In this document: positions 41,640 to 54,400 of the stretch, one piece after another | Numbering within the stretch: position 1 is the stretch's first letter | Layout of the letters: each line of letters starts with the position of its first letter | Assembly (NCBI GenBank): GCA_947650365.1 | Contig: OX393549.1 | Coordinates: 86,438,108 to 86,502,107, forward strand | DNA: 64,000 nt | Reading direction: 5' to 3' | DNA from: Chamaelirium japonicum | Taxonomy: Eukaryota; Streptophyta; Magnoliopsida; Liliales; Melanthiaceae | Notes under the pieces: model-generated | The model's input: the letters and a program-made list of their open reading frames with translations, nothing else | Told to the model about the DNA's origin: nothing | Databases searched by the model: none | Translations under genes and position numbers: made by a program

Positions 41640-44600
41640 TGAGTCTAAGCGTTAAAAAATGATAAGTTAGCGTGTTTCGGTTTTGAAATAGGTTTGGATT
41701 CGATCGGATCGGCATCCGATAATTCGAAGTTGGAATTATTCCGTATTTCGGACTTGCGAGCGGGTTCTAATTGGATATTTGACCAATTTACGCTCCGATT
41801 CACCGATTTAGAGTCTAAGTGTTGGAAAATCATAACTTAGCGTGTTTCGGATATGAAATAGGTTTGGATTCGATCCGATCGTCATCGGATCGGCATCCGA
41901 TAATTCGAACTTGGAATTATTCCGTATTTCGGACTTGCGAGCGGGTTCTAATTGGATATTTGACCAATTTACGATTCGATTCACCGATTTAGAGTCTAAG
42001 TGTTGGAAAATCATAAGTTAGCGTGTTTCGGATATGAAATAGCTAGGTTTGGATTCGATCCGATCGTCATCGGATCGGCATCCGATAATTCGAACTTGGA
42101 ATTATTCCATATTTCGGACTTGCGAGCGGGTTCTAATTGGATATTTGACCAATTTACGCTCCGATTCACCGATTTAGAGTCTAAGCGTTGGAAAATCATA
42201 ACTTAGCGTGTTTCGGATATGAAATAGGTTTGGATTCGATCCGATCGTCATCGGGTCGGCATCCGATAATTCGAAGTTGGAATTATTCCGTATTTCGGAC
42301 TTGCGAGCGGGTTCTAATTGGATATTTGACCAATTTACGCTCCGATTCACCGATTTAGAGTCTAAGTGTTGGAAAATCATAAGTTAGCGTGTTTCAGATA
42401 TGAAATAGGTTTGGATTCGATCGGATCGTCATCGGATCGGCATCCGATAATTCGAACTTGGAATTATTCCGTATTTCGGAATTGCGAGCGGGTTCTAATT
42501 GAATATTTGACCAATTTACGCTCCAATTCACCGATTTAGAGTCTAAGTGTTGGAAAATCATAACTTAGCGTGTTTCGGATATGAAAAAGGTTTGGATTCG
42601 ATCCGATCGTCATCGAATCGGCATCCGATAATTCGAACTTGGAATTATTCTGTATTTCGGACTTGCGAGCGGGTTCTAATTGGATATTTGACCAATTTAC
42701 GCTCCGATTCACCGATTTAGAGTCTAAGTGTTGGAAAATCATAACTTAGCGTGTTTCAGATATGAAATAGGTTTGGATTCGATCCGATCGTCATCGGATC
42801 GGCATCCGATAATTCGAAGTTGGAATTATTTCGTATTTCGGACTTGCGAGCGGGTTCTGATTGGATATTTGACCAATTTACGCTCCGATTCACTGATTTA
42901 GAGTCTAAGTGTTGGAAAATCATAACTTAGCGTGTTTCGGATATGAAATAGGTTTGGATTCGATCCGATCGTCATCAGATCGGCATCCGATAATTCGAAG
43001 TTGGAATTATTCCGTATTTCGGACTTGCGAGCGGGTTCAAATTGGATATTTGACCAATTTACGCTCCGATTCACCGATTTAGAATCTAAGTGTTGGAAAA
43101 TCATAACTTAGCGTGTTTAGGATATGAAATAGGTTTGGATTCGATCCGATCGTCATCGGATCGGCATCCGATAATTCGAAGTTGGAATTATTCCGTATTT
43201 CAGACTTGCGAGCGGGTTCTAATTGGATATTTGACCAATTTACGATTCGATTCACCGATTTAGAGTCTAAGTGTTGGAAAATCATAACTTAGCATGTTTC
43301 GGATATGAAATAGCTAGGTTTGGATTCGATCGGATTGTCATCGGATCGGCATCCGATAATTCGAACTTGGAATTATTCCGTATTTTGGACTTGCGAGCAA
43401 ATTCTAATTGGATATTTAACCAATTTACGCTCCGATTCACCGATTTAGAGTCTAAGTGTTGGATAATCATAACTTAGCGTGTTTCGGATATGAAATAGGT
43501 TTGGATTCGATCCGATCGTCATCGGATCGGCATTCGATAATTCGAAGTTGGAATTATTCCGTATTTCGGACTTGCGAGCGGGTTCTAATTGGATATTTGA
43601 CCAATTTACGCTCCGATTCACCGATTTAGAGTCTACGTGTTGGTAAATCATAACTTAGCGTGTTTCGGATATGAAATAGGTTTGGATTCGATCCGATCGT
43701 CATCGGATCGGCATCCGATAATTCGAACTTGGAATTATTCCGTATTTCGGACTTGCGATCGGTTTCTAATTGGATATTTGACCAATTTACGCTCCGATTC
43801 ACCGATTTAGATTCTAAGTGTTGGAAAATCATAACTTAGCGTGTTTCGGATATGAAATAGGTTTGGATTCGATCCGATCGTCATCGGATCGGCATCCGAT
43901 AATTCGAACTTGGAATTATTCCGTATTTCGGACTTGCGAGCGGGTTCTAATTGGATATTTGACCAATTTACGCTCCGATTCACCGATTTTGATTCTAAGT
44001 GTTGGAAAATCATAACTTAGCGTGTTTCGGATATGAAATAGGTTTGGATTCGATCCGATCGTCATCGGATCGGGCATCCGATAATTCGAACTTGGAATTA
44101 TTCCGTATTTCGGACTTGCGAGCGGGTTCTAATTGGATATTTGACCAATTTACGCTCCGATTCACCGATTTAGAGTCTAAGTGTTGGAAAATCATAACTT
44201 AGCGTGTTTCGGATATGAAATAGGTTTGGATTCGATCCGATCGTCATCTGATCGGCATCCGATAATTCGAACTTGGAATTATTCCGTATTTCAGACTTGC
44301 GAGTGGGTTCTAATTGGATATTTGACCAATTTACGCTCCGATTCACCAATTTAGAGTCTAAGTGTTGGAAAATCATAACTTAGCGTGTTTCGGATATGAA
44401 ATAGGTTTGGATTCGATCCGATAGTCATCGGATCCGCATCCGATAATTCGAAGTTGGAATTATTCCGTATTTCGGACTTGCGAGCGGGTTCTAATTGGAT
44501 ATTTGACCAATTTATGCTCCGATTCACCGATTTAGTGTCTAAGTGTTGGAAAATCATAACTTAGCGTGTTTCGGATATGAAATAAGTTTGGATTTGATCC

Positions 44601-47480
44601 GATCGTAATCGGATCGGCATCCGATAATTCGAAGTTGGAATTATTCCGTATTTCGGACTTGCGAGCGGGTTCTAATTGGATATTTGACCAATTTACGATT
44701 CGATTCACCGATTTAGAGTCTAAGTGTTGGAAAATCATAAGTTAGCGTGTTTCGGATATGAAATAGCTAGGTTTGAATTCGATCGGATCGTCATCGGATC
44801 GGCATCCGATAATTCGAACTTGGAATTATTCCGTATTTTGGACTTGCGAGCAAATTCTAATTGGATATTTGACCAATTTACGCTCCGATTCACCGATTTA
44901 GAGTCTAAGTGTTGGAAAATCATAACTTAGCGTGTTTCGGATATGAAATAGGTTTGGATTCGATCCGATCGTCATCGGATCCGCATCCGAAAATTCGAAG
45001 TTGGAATTATTCTGTATTTCGGACTTGCGAGCGGGTTCTAATTGGATATTTGACAAATTTACGATTCGATTCACCGATTTAGAGTCTAAGTGTTGGAAAA
45101 TCATAAGTTAGCGTGTTTCGGATATGAAATAGCTAGGTTTGGATTCGATCCGATCGTCATCGGATCGGCATCCGATAATTCAAACTTGGAATTGTTCCGT
45201 ATTTTGGACTTGCGAGCAAATTCTAATTGGATATTTGACCAATTTACGCTCCGATTCACCGATTTAGAGTCTAAGTGTTGGAAAATCATAACTTAGCGTA
45301 TTTCGGATATGAAATAGGTTTGGATTCGATCCGATCGTCATCGGATCGGCATCCGATAATTCGAACTTGGAATTATTCCGTATTTCGGACTTGCGAGCAA
45401 ATTCTAATTGGATATTTGACCAATTTACGATTCGATTCACCGATTTAGAGTCTAAGTGTTGGAAAATCATAAGTTAGCGTGTTTCGGATATGAAATAGCT
45501 AGGTTTGGATTCGATCCGATCGTCATCGGATCGGCATCCGATAATTCGAACTTGGAATTATTTCGTATTTTTGGACTTGCGAGCGGGTTCTAATTGGATA
45601 TTTGACCAATTTACGCTCCGATTCATCGATTTAGAGTCTAAGTGTTGGAAAATCATAACTTAGCGTGTTTCAGATATGAAATAGGTTTGGATTCGATCCG
45701 ATCGTCATCGGATCGGCATCCGATAAATTGAACTTGGAATTATTCCATATTTCGGACTTGCGAGCGGGTTCTAATTGGATATTTGACCAATTTACGCTCC
45801 GATTCACCGATTTAGTGTCTAAGTGTTGGAAAATCATAACTTAGCGTGTTTCGGATATGAAATAGGTTTGGATTCGATCCGATCGTCATCGGATCCGCAT
45901 CCGATAATTCGAAGTTGGAATTATTCCGTATTTCGGACTTACGAGCGGGTTCTAATTGGATATTTGACCAATTTACGATTCGATTCACCGATTTAGAGTC
46001 TAAGTGTTGGAAAATCATAAGTTAGCGTGTTTCGGATATGAAATAGCTAGGTTTGGATTCGATCCGATCGTCATCGGATCGGCATCCGATAATTCGAACT
46101 TGGAATTATTCCGTATTTCGGACTTGCGAGCGGGTCGTTCTAATTGGATATTTCACCAATTTACGCTCCGATTCACCGATTTAGAGTCTAAGTGTTGGAA
46201 AATCATAACTTAGCATGTTTCGGATATGAAATAGGTTTGGATTCGATCCGATCGTCATCGGATCGGCATCCGATAATTCAAACTTGGAATTATTCCGTAT
46301 TTCGGACTTGCGAGCGGGTTCTAATTGGATATTTGACCAATTTACGCTCCGATTCACCGATTTAGAGTCTAAGTGTTGGAAAATCATAACTTTGCGTGTT
46401 TCGGATATGAAATAGGTTTGGATTCGATCCGATCGTCATCGGATCGGTATCCGATAATTCGAACTTGGAATTATTCCGTATTTCGGACTTGCGAGCGGGT
46501 TCTAATTGGATATTTGACCAATTTACGCTCCGATTCACCGATTTAGAGTCTAAGTGTTGGAAAATCATAACTTAGTGTGTTTCGGATCTGAAATAGGTTT
46601 GGATTCGATCCGATCGTCATCGGATCGGCATCTGATAATTCAAACTTGGAATTATTCCGTATTTCGGACTTGCGAGCGAGTTCTAATTGGATATTTGACC
46701 AATTTATGATCCGATTCACCGATTTAGAGTCTAAGTTTTGGAAAATCATAACTTAGCATGTTTCGGATATGAAATAGGTTTGGATTCGATCGGATCGTCA
46801 TCGGATCGGCATCCGATAATTCGAACTTGGAATTATTCCGTATTTCGGACTTGCGAGCGAGTTCTAATTGGATATTTGACCAATTTATGCTCCGATTCAC
46901 CGATTTAGAGTCTAAGTGTTGGAAAATCATAAGTTAGCGTGTTTCGGATATGAAATAGGTTTGGATTCGATCCGATCATCATCGGATCGGCATCCGATAA
47001 TTTGAACTTGGAATTATTCCGTATTTCAGACTTGCGAGCGGGTTCTAATTGGATATTTGACCAATTTACGCTCCGATTCACCGATTTAGAGTCTAAGTGT
47101 TGGAAAATCATAACTTAGCGTGTTTCGGATATGAAATAGGTTTGGATTCGATCCGATCGTCATCGGATCCGCATCCGATAATTCGAAGTTGGAATTATTC
47201 TGTATTTCGGACTTTCGAGCGGGTTCTAATTGGATATTTGACCAATTTACGATTCGATTCACCGATTTAGAGTCTAAGTGTTGGAAAATCATAAGTTAGC
47301 ATGTTTCGGATATGAAATAGCTAGGTTTGGATTCGATCCGATCGTCATCGGATCAGCATCCGATAATTCGAACTTGGAATTATTCCGTATTTCGGACTTG
47401 CGAGCGGGTTCTAATTGGATATTTGAAGAATTTACGCTTCGATTCACCGATTTAGAATCTAAGTGTTGGAAAATCATGAG
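41640..47480 (+). repeat. satellite array inside the CACTA element, 32 monomers of 181/185 bp
   Basis: Monomers run GAGTCTAAGTGTTGGAAAAT ... TTTACGCTCCGATTCACCGA. Junctions fall at 41833, 42014, 42199, 42380 and so on to 47477. Twenty-five monomers are 181-182 bp; seven (numbers 3, 10, 18, 20, 22, 25 and 32) are 185-188 bp. The long form carries GAAATAGCTAGG instead of GAAATAGG, and is preceded by TTTACGATTCGATTC and ATAAGTTAGC. Identity between monomers is mostly above 93 % by eye. Each monomer holds a chance minus-strand open frame of about 68 codons. Confidence 0.95.
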
Positions 47481-47557
47481 TGTGATAATATGATCTAAAC
47501 TCAAATTTGTAAGATTCATATTTTTTACTAATATTATAAAGATTAGTAAGTACCTGA

Positions 47558-49245
47558 TCATGAGCCACCGCTAGACCGGCTTATGAAGTCATTAACCCGA
47601 CGCTCTAGTTCCCTGCGAGCTTCTCTTTCCTCATCGAGGGCCTTCTTCTCCGCCTCAACCCTCTGCTCGAGGGCCTGCCTCTGCTCTCGCTCCGCCTCAA
47701 TCCTCTGCTCGAGGGCCTGCCTCTGCTCTCGCTCCGTGTCTAGCGCAGATTGCAGCTGAGTGATAGCACCGGTCTGGGTGTCCCGTGCCCTCGAGCGCAT
47801 ACCCTCTCGTCCAAAGTAGGAGGAGGGCGTGACTCCAAGGCCCGTACAGAGGACACGGCCGTGCGTGGCAGGTCTCAGCACAGTATCCATCGCTGAGTCG
47901 ATAGATACTGAGCTGGAGGAGGAGCCGGCCTCGCCCGACGGGGTCACCAGAAGTCGCATCCTCTCCTATATAAAAACAACCAATGATATTCAATGATATT
48001 TTATGGCATATGTATAAGAATATATTAAACAGTAATTTAATTACTTACCACTTGCGAGGCAACCCTGTCGTCCAGAAATGCCCCATCGATACGCCGCCTC
48101 CTAGAGGCCTCAAAAAGGTCAATCCTATTAGGCTCGTGGCCCAAGGACTGTGTCTGTTGGACATATAAAATAAATAGATGAGTTAATATAACATGTATAG
48201 AGATTTAAATAATAACAATGTTTGTATCATTTACCAGCTGCTGGGCAAGCTGGGGCATGGAGGTCCTCCCCTTCACTGGAGCAGGTGTCGTCGAGGCACT
48301 TCTATTCTGCTTGCCTATAGCAGATTTATTCTGTGCAATCGATTAAATTTTGAAACATCAATACAAATTTTTAGTATAACATTAAAACAAGTACGAATCA
48401 ACAAAATTATAATTATACCTGAAAGCTAGGGGTGGCCCAGTGAGCGACCAAAAACTGTAGAATGTGTAGCGGTGGCGCGTCTCTCGTCCCGGCCGCAGCC
48501 TGTACCTCCTCAGCCGGCTGGCCGATCAAGTAACCGTAGAGCTGGTAGAGCTCGTGACGATAATCCCTGTACCGCTCACCCATCATCTTCCACAAGTCCT
48601 CCCGATGGGTGTCGGTTTCCATGTTCTCCCATTTAAATTTCTCCTGTAAAATCAATTTAGAAACAAGTCATTTTATCAAATCAAATTATAAAGAAGTACG
48701 ATATTATTCTAAAATGCTTTAATGAAACTAACGTACCAAAAACTGCTGATACATCCTCTCCTTATAGGATGCATCAATGTTCTTCCACCCCCTTAACCCC
48801 ACAATCGGGGCATTCCTCTCCTCCCGTACTATAATGCCGACCCACGTGGCGGCGTCAGAAGCGTGCTCGCCCACAAAGGTCCTGCCGCTCTACTGAGGGA
48901 CAGCGGCTCGTGTAAGGCCGACAAGCGTCGGGCCGTCGTCACGCCCCGGTCGCCTACGTGCCTGGTCGACCCTGCAAATAAAATATACATCAGTACTGAA
49001 GAAGTATTTATAACATGTATAAAACTTTAGATCTAAATATTACCTGTGGGCGTAGACGCTGTAGCCGAGTGCTGAGCACTGCTCGAAGCTCCGGAGGCTG
49101 CGACCACAGCAGGAGCTGGTGTGGAGAGAGGAACAGCACTACCAGATCCGGACGGCTCAGCCTCGGACCCTGGGGTGGCAACCGGAGCGCTCCGAGCTAC
49201 CCCACCCCTGCCTCTGCCTCTACGAACATATGACCGTGATGCCAT
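47558..49245 (-). CDS. CACTA TnpA-like protein gene (Transposase_24 / Ptta family), about six exons
   Basis: Exon blocks on the minus strand: about 49043-49245 (start MASRSYVRRGRGRGG, low-complexity), 48733-48972 (WVGIIVREERNAPI, YKERMYQQFL), 48422-48646 (REDLWKMMGERYRDYRHELY), 48235-48331 (NKSAIGKQNRSASTTPAPVK), 48049-48153 (GHEPNRIDLFEASRRRR) and 47558-47966. The last holds an acidic/basic coiled coil, EREQRQALEQR repeated twice. Splice donors (GTAATA, GTACGT, GTAAAT, GTAAGT) fit. The second block has one in-frame TAG near 48893. The family binds subterminal repeats and assists TNP2 transposase. The gene sits exactly between the two satellite arrays. Confidence 0.75.
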
Positions 49246-49249
49246 CTGA

Positions 49250-49400
49250 AACAATTTAATTTACATATAAAACAGTAAGATTTACATATGAAACAATATG
49301 AAACAGTTTGATTTACATATGAAACAGTATGATTTACATATGAAACAATATGAAACAATATGAACCCGCTCGCAATATGAAACAATATGAAACAGTTAGA
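49250..49400. repeat. short tandem repeat of about 18 bp (ATTTACATATGAAACAGT)
   Basis: Degenerate copies of GATTTACATATGAAACA; the same motif recurs at 50335-50500 on the other side of the inverted satellite block. Confidence 0.85.
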
Positions 49401-50330
49401 CTCTAAATCGGTTAATCGGATCGTAAATTGGTCAAATATCCAATTAGAACCCGCTCACAAGTCCGAAATACGGAATATAATTCCAAGTTCGAATTATCGG
49501 ATGCCGATCCGATGACGATCAGATCGAATCCAAACCTATTTCATATCCGAAACACGCTAAGTTATGATTATCCAACACTTAGACTCTAAATCGGTGAATC
49601 GGAGCGTAAATTGGTCAAATATCCAATTAGAACCCGCTCGCAAGTCCGAAATACGGAATAATTCCAAGTTCGAATTATCGGATGCGGATCCGATGACGAT
49701 CGGATCGAATCCAAACCTATTTCATATCCGAAACACGCTAAGTTATGATTTTCCAACACTTAGACTCTAAATCGGTGAATCGGAGCGTAAATTGGTCAAA
49801 TATCCAATTAGAACCCGCTCGCAAGTCCGAAATACGGAATAATTCCAACTTCGAATTATCGGATGCCGATCCGATGACGATCCGATCGAATCCAAACCTA
49901 TTTCATATCCGAAACACGCTAAGTTATGATTTTCCAACACTTAGACTCTAAATCGGTGAATCGGAGCGTAAATTGGTCAAATATCCAATTAGAACCCGCT
50001 CGCAAGTCCGAAATACGGAATAATTCCAACTTCGAATTATCGGATGCGGATCCGATGACGATCCGATCGAATCCAAACCTATTTCATATCCGAAACACGC
50101 TAAGTTATGATTTTCCAACACTTAGACTCTAAATCGGTGAATCGGAGCGTAAATTGGTCAGATATCCAATTAGAACCCACTCGCAAGTCCGAAATACGGA
50201 ATAATTCCAAGTTCGAATTATCGGATGCCGATCCGATGACGATCGGATCGAATCCAAACCTATTTCATATCCGAAACACGCTAACTTATGATTTTCCAAC
50301 TCTTAGACTCTAAATCGTTGAATCGATCGG
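49400..50330 (-). repeat. five satellite monomers in inverted orientation
   Basis: Reverse complements of the 41.6-47.5 kb monomers, period 181 bp (boundaries near 49583, 49764, 49945, 50126 and 50307). All five are of the short type. The block is bounded on both sides by the 18-bp repeat. Confidence 0.93.
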
Positions 50331-50334
50331 ATCG

Positions 50335-50500
50335 TAAATCGGTGAAACGGTATGATTTACATATGAAACGGTATGATTTACATATGAATCGGTGAAACGG
50401 TATGATTTACATATGAAACAATATGATATACATATGAAACAATATGATTTATATATGAAACAATTTGATTTAAATATGAAACAATTTGATTTACATACGG
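50335..50500. repeat. short tandem repeat of about 18 bp, second block
   Basis: GATTTACATATGAAACGGT and variants, matching 49250-49400. Confidence 0.85.
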
Positions 50501-50573
50501 TCTAGTCATTTTCTGTCTCATCTCTGTCACTCTCATCGCTTCCCTCTTCTATTATTTGATCTGCATTCGCTGT

Positions 50574-51333
50574 CTAGTTTATATTATCGACATCTTCATT
50601 TTCGTCGTTCACTGCGTCGACAATGATTATCTCATCATTCTGGTATGCATCCAAATCATCATCGACGACCCCCGCATCCTTGTCTCCCATGTCATAAAAA
50701 TCTCTGGGTGGTGACCTGACTACAATTTGCCGACCTGGAGAGGTATTATCCGGTGCATAAAATATCTGTTGCGCTTGAGAGGCAAGAATGAATGGATCTT
50801 TATATTGGGTATTCAATCTCTTGGCAGTGTTGATGCTGATAAAACCGTATTTGTCGACATTATAACCAGTCCCGCGATTATTAACATCATACCAATCGCA
50901 TTTGAATAATACGATCCGATTTTGGCCAAGGAATTTAATCTCGAGAATCTCGTTGAGGACGCCGTAGAAGTCGATATTTTCTAATTCTTCTTGCTCACCG
51001 TTGACGACAACCCCACTATTTTGGGTTCTTCGTGATTTTTCACTATCTTTCGTCCGAAATCTATAACCGTTCACGATATAACCATCGTACGATATTGCGT
51101 CTTGCAAAGGACTACAAGATAAGCGCCAGAGATCCTCATTTATCAGCGGATCGTGGTTGTCGTGCAGCTCCTGTGCCTATAATAACCACATGACATTCAT
51201 GATATGAACACATAATTATTGTTCGGTAATGGATGTCAATGAAATTCAGTAATGATGTGAATACTTACGTGTTTCTCGAACCACAATGGGAATTCACGAT
51301 CATGAATTTGGGGAGCATTTCGAGTACCTCGAT
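50574..51333 (-). CDS. CACTA transposase gene, 3' exons with DUF4216
   Basis: The exon 50574-51176 encodes LHDNHDPLINEDLWRLSCSP, DGYIVNGYRFRTKD, FLGQNRIVLFKCDWYDV and YGFISINTAKRL, the DUF4216 domain, then an acidic tail (DDDLDAYQNDEIIIVDAVND). A partial upstream exon 51269-51333 encodes PQIHDREFPLWFEKH and ends in donor GTAAGT. Its upstream end is cut by the LTR element at 51334; the matching part lies beyond 62808. DUF4216 is the C-terminal module of plant TNP2 proteins. Confidence 0.85.
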
Positions 51334-51376
51334 TGTAATGCCCGAAAACCCAGAGCTGGCTTTTGCTGAAGACACC

Positions 51377-51434
<58 letters not shown>

Positions 51435-54400
51435 ATCGACAATAGGTAAAGATTTTGTTCTTGGTTAACTGTCATGTCAGTGTATGGGCTGTGTTGGACC
51501 GGACCATAGGCCCTGGATCCGAGTCGCGAGGCGACCTCGGAAGAATAGTATTTGGAGCATGAATGGGTATGTGCGTGTGTTAATGCATGACATTCTTGGG
51601 TAACATAATTAATTAATAAAATAATAGGGTGGCTAGTCTGTCGGACTTGGCGAGGTTCGCGCGTCGGCACGTCTCGGCACAACCCGAGTCAAGGGTGAGT
51701 CAGGCTCGGAGCGAGCCGAGCTCGAAATGTATTTTTTAAAAAAAAAGAAAAAAAAATCAAAAACTAAAACCTTAAGAAGGAAAACCCAAAACCCACCCAA
51801 CTCCCCCTCACCCTCTCACCTGACCCGTACCCAACAACCCAACTCTCTCTCTCTCTCTCCTTTTCCCTCTCAACCCAACCGAACCCAGCCCCTTAATCCC
51901 AAACCCATACCTACCCCCAAACCCAAGCCCGAACCCAACACCCAAACCGCCAGCCGACCCTCTTTCTCTCTCTCTATTCCTCTCTCTTCTCACCCATTTC
52001 TCATATCTCTCTCTCTCATCGGAGCTCTCCCTCTCACCCGATCCACTCTCTCACTCTCGGATCTCTCTCCCCCATTCTTGGATCTCTGCCCCGGCCCCCA
52101 ACCGAACCCGACCGCCGCCCGGATCCCCGCCGCGAATCCCGCCGGCCGTCGCCGCCCCAAATCCCGCCGCAAATCCCGCCGGCCGCCGCCGCCGCAGTCG
52201 CCCCGAATCCCGCCGCCGACACCGCCCCGGATTCCGCCCCAAATCGTGCCGACCGCCGCCTCTCCCCTCCCTTTAAAAACCCCCGGCCCTCTCCCCCTTC
52301 CCTCCTTCAGCCCCTCTCCCTCTTCCTCAACCCGAGCCCATCTCTCCCAACCCTCTGTCTCTCTCTCCTCTACATCTCCCTCACTCCTCTCCCCCTCTCG
52401 GTTTCTGCCGGTGCCGCCCGACGGCCGCCGCTGCTCAGGTGAGAGCCCCCTCCAGCCCCTCTCTCTTCGCTTTGCCAACCCGGTCCGGCCACCGGCATCT
52501 CGCAACCTCGACCCGGCCCAACGACCGCCACCCATCAAGGGTGTCCCATCACCTTGCCACCTCGGCCAGCCCCTCGCCTCGACGCCGTTCACCGTCGCAC
52601 GGCCCTGGTGCCGTCGCCCCGTTGCCGGCAACCTCCCCGAGCTCCGGCAACCTCCTCTTCCTTCTCCCCGGTGATGGGCCCCACCATCTCCTCCACGGCT
52701 CGCAGCGCATCAGCGGCGACGGCAACGACCCCGACGACCTCCACGAACCCCACCCGAGGCAAGCTCCTTTGCACCTCCTCCTTCTCTGTTGCATGCCTTG
52801 AAACAGTCCAACTCCGGGCCATTTTTCGGACCCGGCCGACTAGGAACTAGGCCACCCCGGCTCGCACGGAGTGTTCTGGGCCGCTCTCCCTAGCGCCCTC
52901 TTCGGATCGTCGCCGACGGGTTGGCCGGCCGACCTTCTTACGAGGTTTGGGAGCGAGGCAAACCTCATCCCGGAGCAATGGTTTTGTGAGATTATGGGAG
53001 GTATGATTTGCAAATTGAATAAGCCCTTAAGGGAATATAAGTCTTTTACTTTAATTTTATTTAAAATATTAGGAGTTGTTTTCATAAACTGTTGTATAGA
53101 ATTTATATTTTGAATTAGGGGATACCCTTAGCAGCCACTTAAGTGGCATGGCCCGACCATTGTGCTATGCACAGTCATCGAAACATTCCATGTTTTGTAG
53201 TCCGGTGTCGAAATTGGATGAAACTAGCGGCCATAGACTTGGTTCTTCGAGGCCTATCCATTAGCGATAGGTTGATACCTACCAGATGTAATTACCAAGA
53301 TGCCCTTACCTGGGACCCGGTTCAACAAATCTTTCATCGATCACACCATTTTAGGTGCAAACGAGATGGTACCCGATGGCTCCCAGAGCATCTTCCGGCT
53401 AATTCCAGAGATTGATCGGGCGAGACACATTCCCTATCACCAACCCGTGCGTCGGCTCGGTGAGGCTTAACAACTTGTCTTTGCAACCCGACCGTATCCG
53501 CACCCAAGCCCGAGATCATATCGGGCGGAATGATGAATCGAACCCAATCTTGAACTGAATCCACACCTTGGTAGTAAGGCCGAAGGTTCTTCGGAGCACA
53601 AGTCACGTTAGTAGTAGAGCCCGACGCGGATGCGACCATTTAGACGGAATAGTACAAATGAGCCGTAGTGCGATTCGTTGCATCGGCAATGCCGACTAAC
53701 CAAGACTGTAGCATCGTTTTGCGAGCCAATAGATGACGTCCGATGATACCTAAATTTCTTGACTCGGCCAACTCGGCCCTAAACCTGTATTACTCGGTAG
53801 CAAACATTGACCATGGATCTCCTATGTGTGATTTTGGCAGTGCGTAACCGGGACGATCCAGCCATAGACGGAGCAGAAACGGATCAAGTGCAGTTAATGA
53901 GAGTTTGTGCACGATCGACAACCAGGTGACATCTACTTCCCTTCCCGTGGTCTTTGATAGTGGGAAATGAGAACAACTACGGTAGGTGTCCTCGATACTG
54001 CATGCGGATCCCGCCGGGCATCGCTGCATGTGGTCACGTGGACACTTCCTTGCATGCGAAGTCGCGAGTCCGGCGACGCATGATTTAAAATATTATTAAA
54101 ATAAGCATGCTTTAAAATATATTAATAAAATAATCATGCTTTAAAATAAGTATGTTTTAAAATATTAATAAAATAATCATGTTTTATAATATTAATAAAA
54201 TAATCACAATTATTGCATGGACACCGTAATTAGGTATTCCCTTAAATTAAAATATAATTAAATAATCGGGACCCACCCTACTAAAAGGAGTGGTAACCCT
54301 AATACATTGGTTTCGGGGAGTGTAGGTCGAATCGCTTTAAGAGCGATGTGATCTTTTGCTGTAGTATTATTATGGGTTGCGAGAGCAGTACGGGACCAGG

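Noticed and set aside
41640-47480. About 68-codon open frames in every satellite monomer (MIFQHLDSKSVNRSVNWS...)
   Set aside because: The 181-bp period is not a multiple of three, frames overlap head to tail, and changes between monomers show no preference for silent sites. These are by-products of the repeat.
41640-50330. CRISPR-like array
   Set aside because: Monomers are contiguous 181-bp repeats without unique spacers, in plant nuclear DNA within a transposon.
51727-52674. 315-codon proline-rich open frame in the LTR and its minus-strand glycine/arginine-rich shadows
   Set aside because: Composition-driven in a CT/GC-rich block, no domain, open on both strands; the same in both LTRs.
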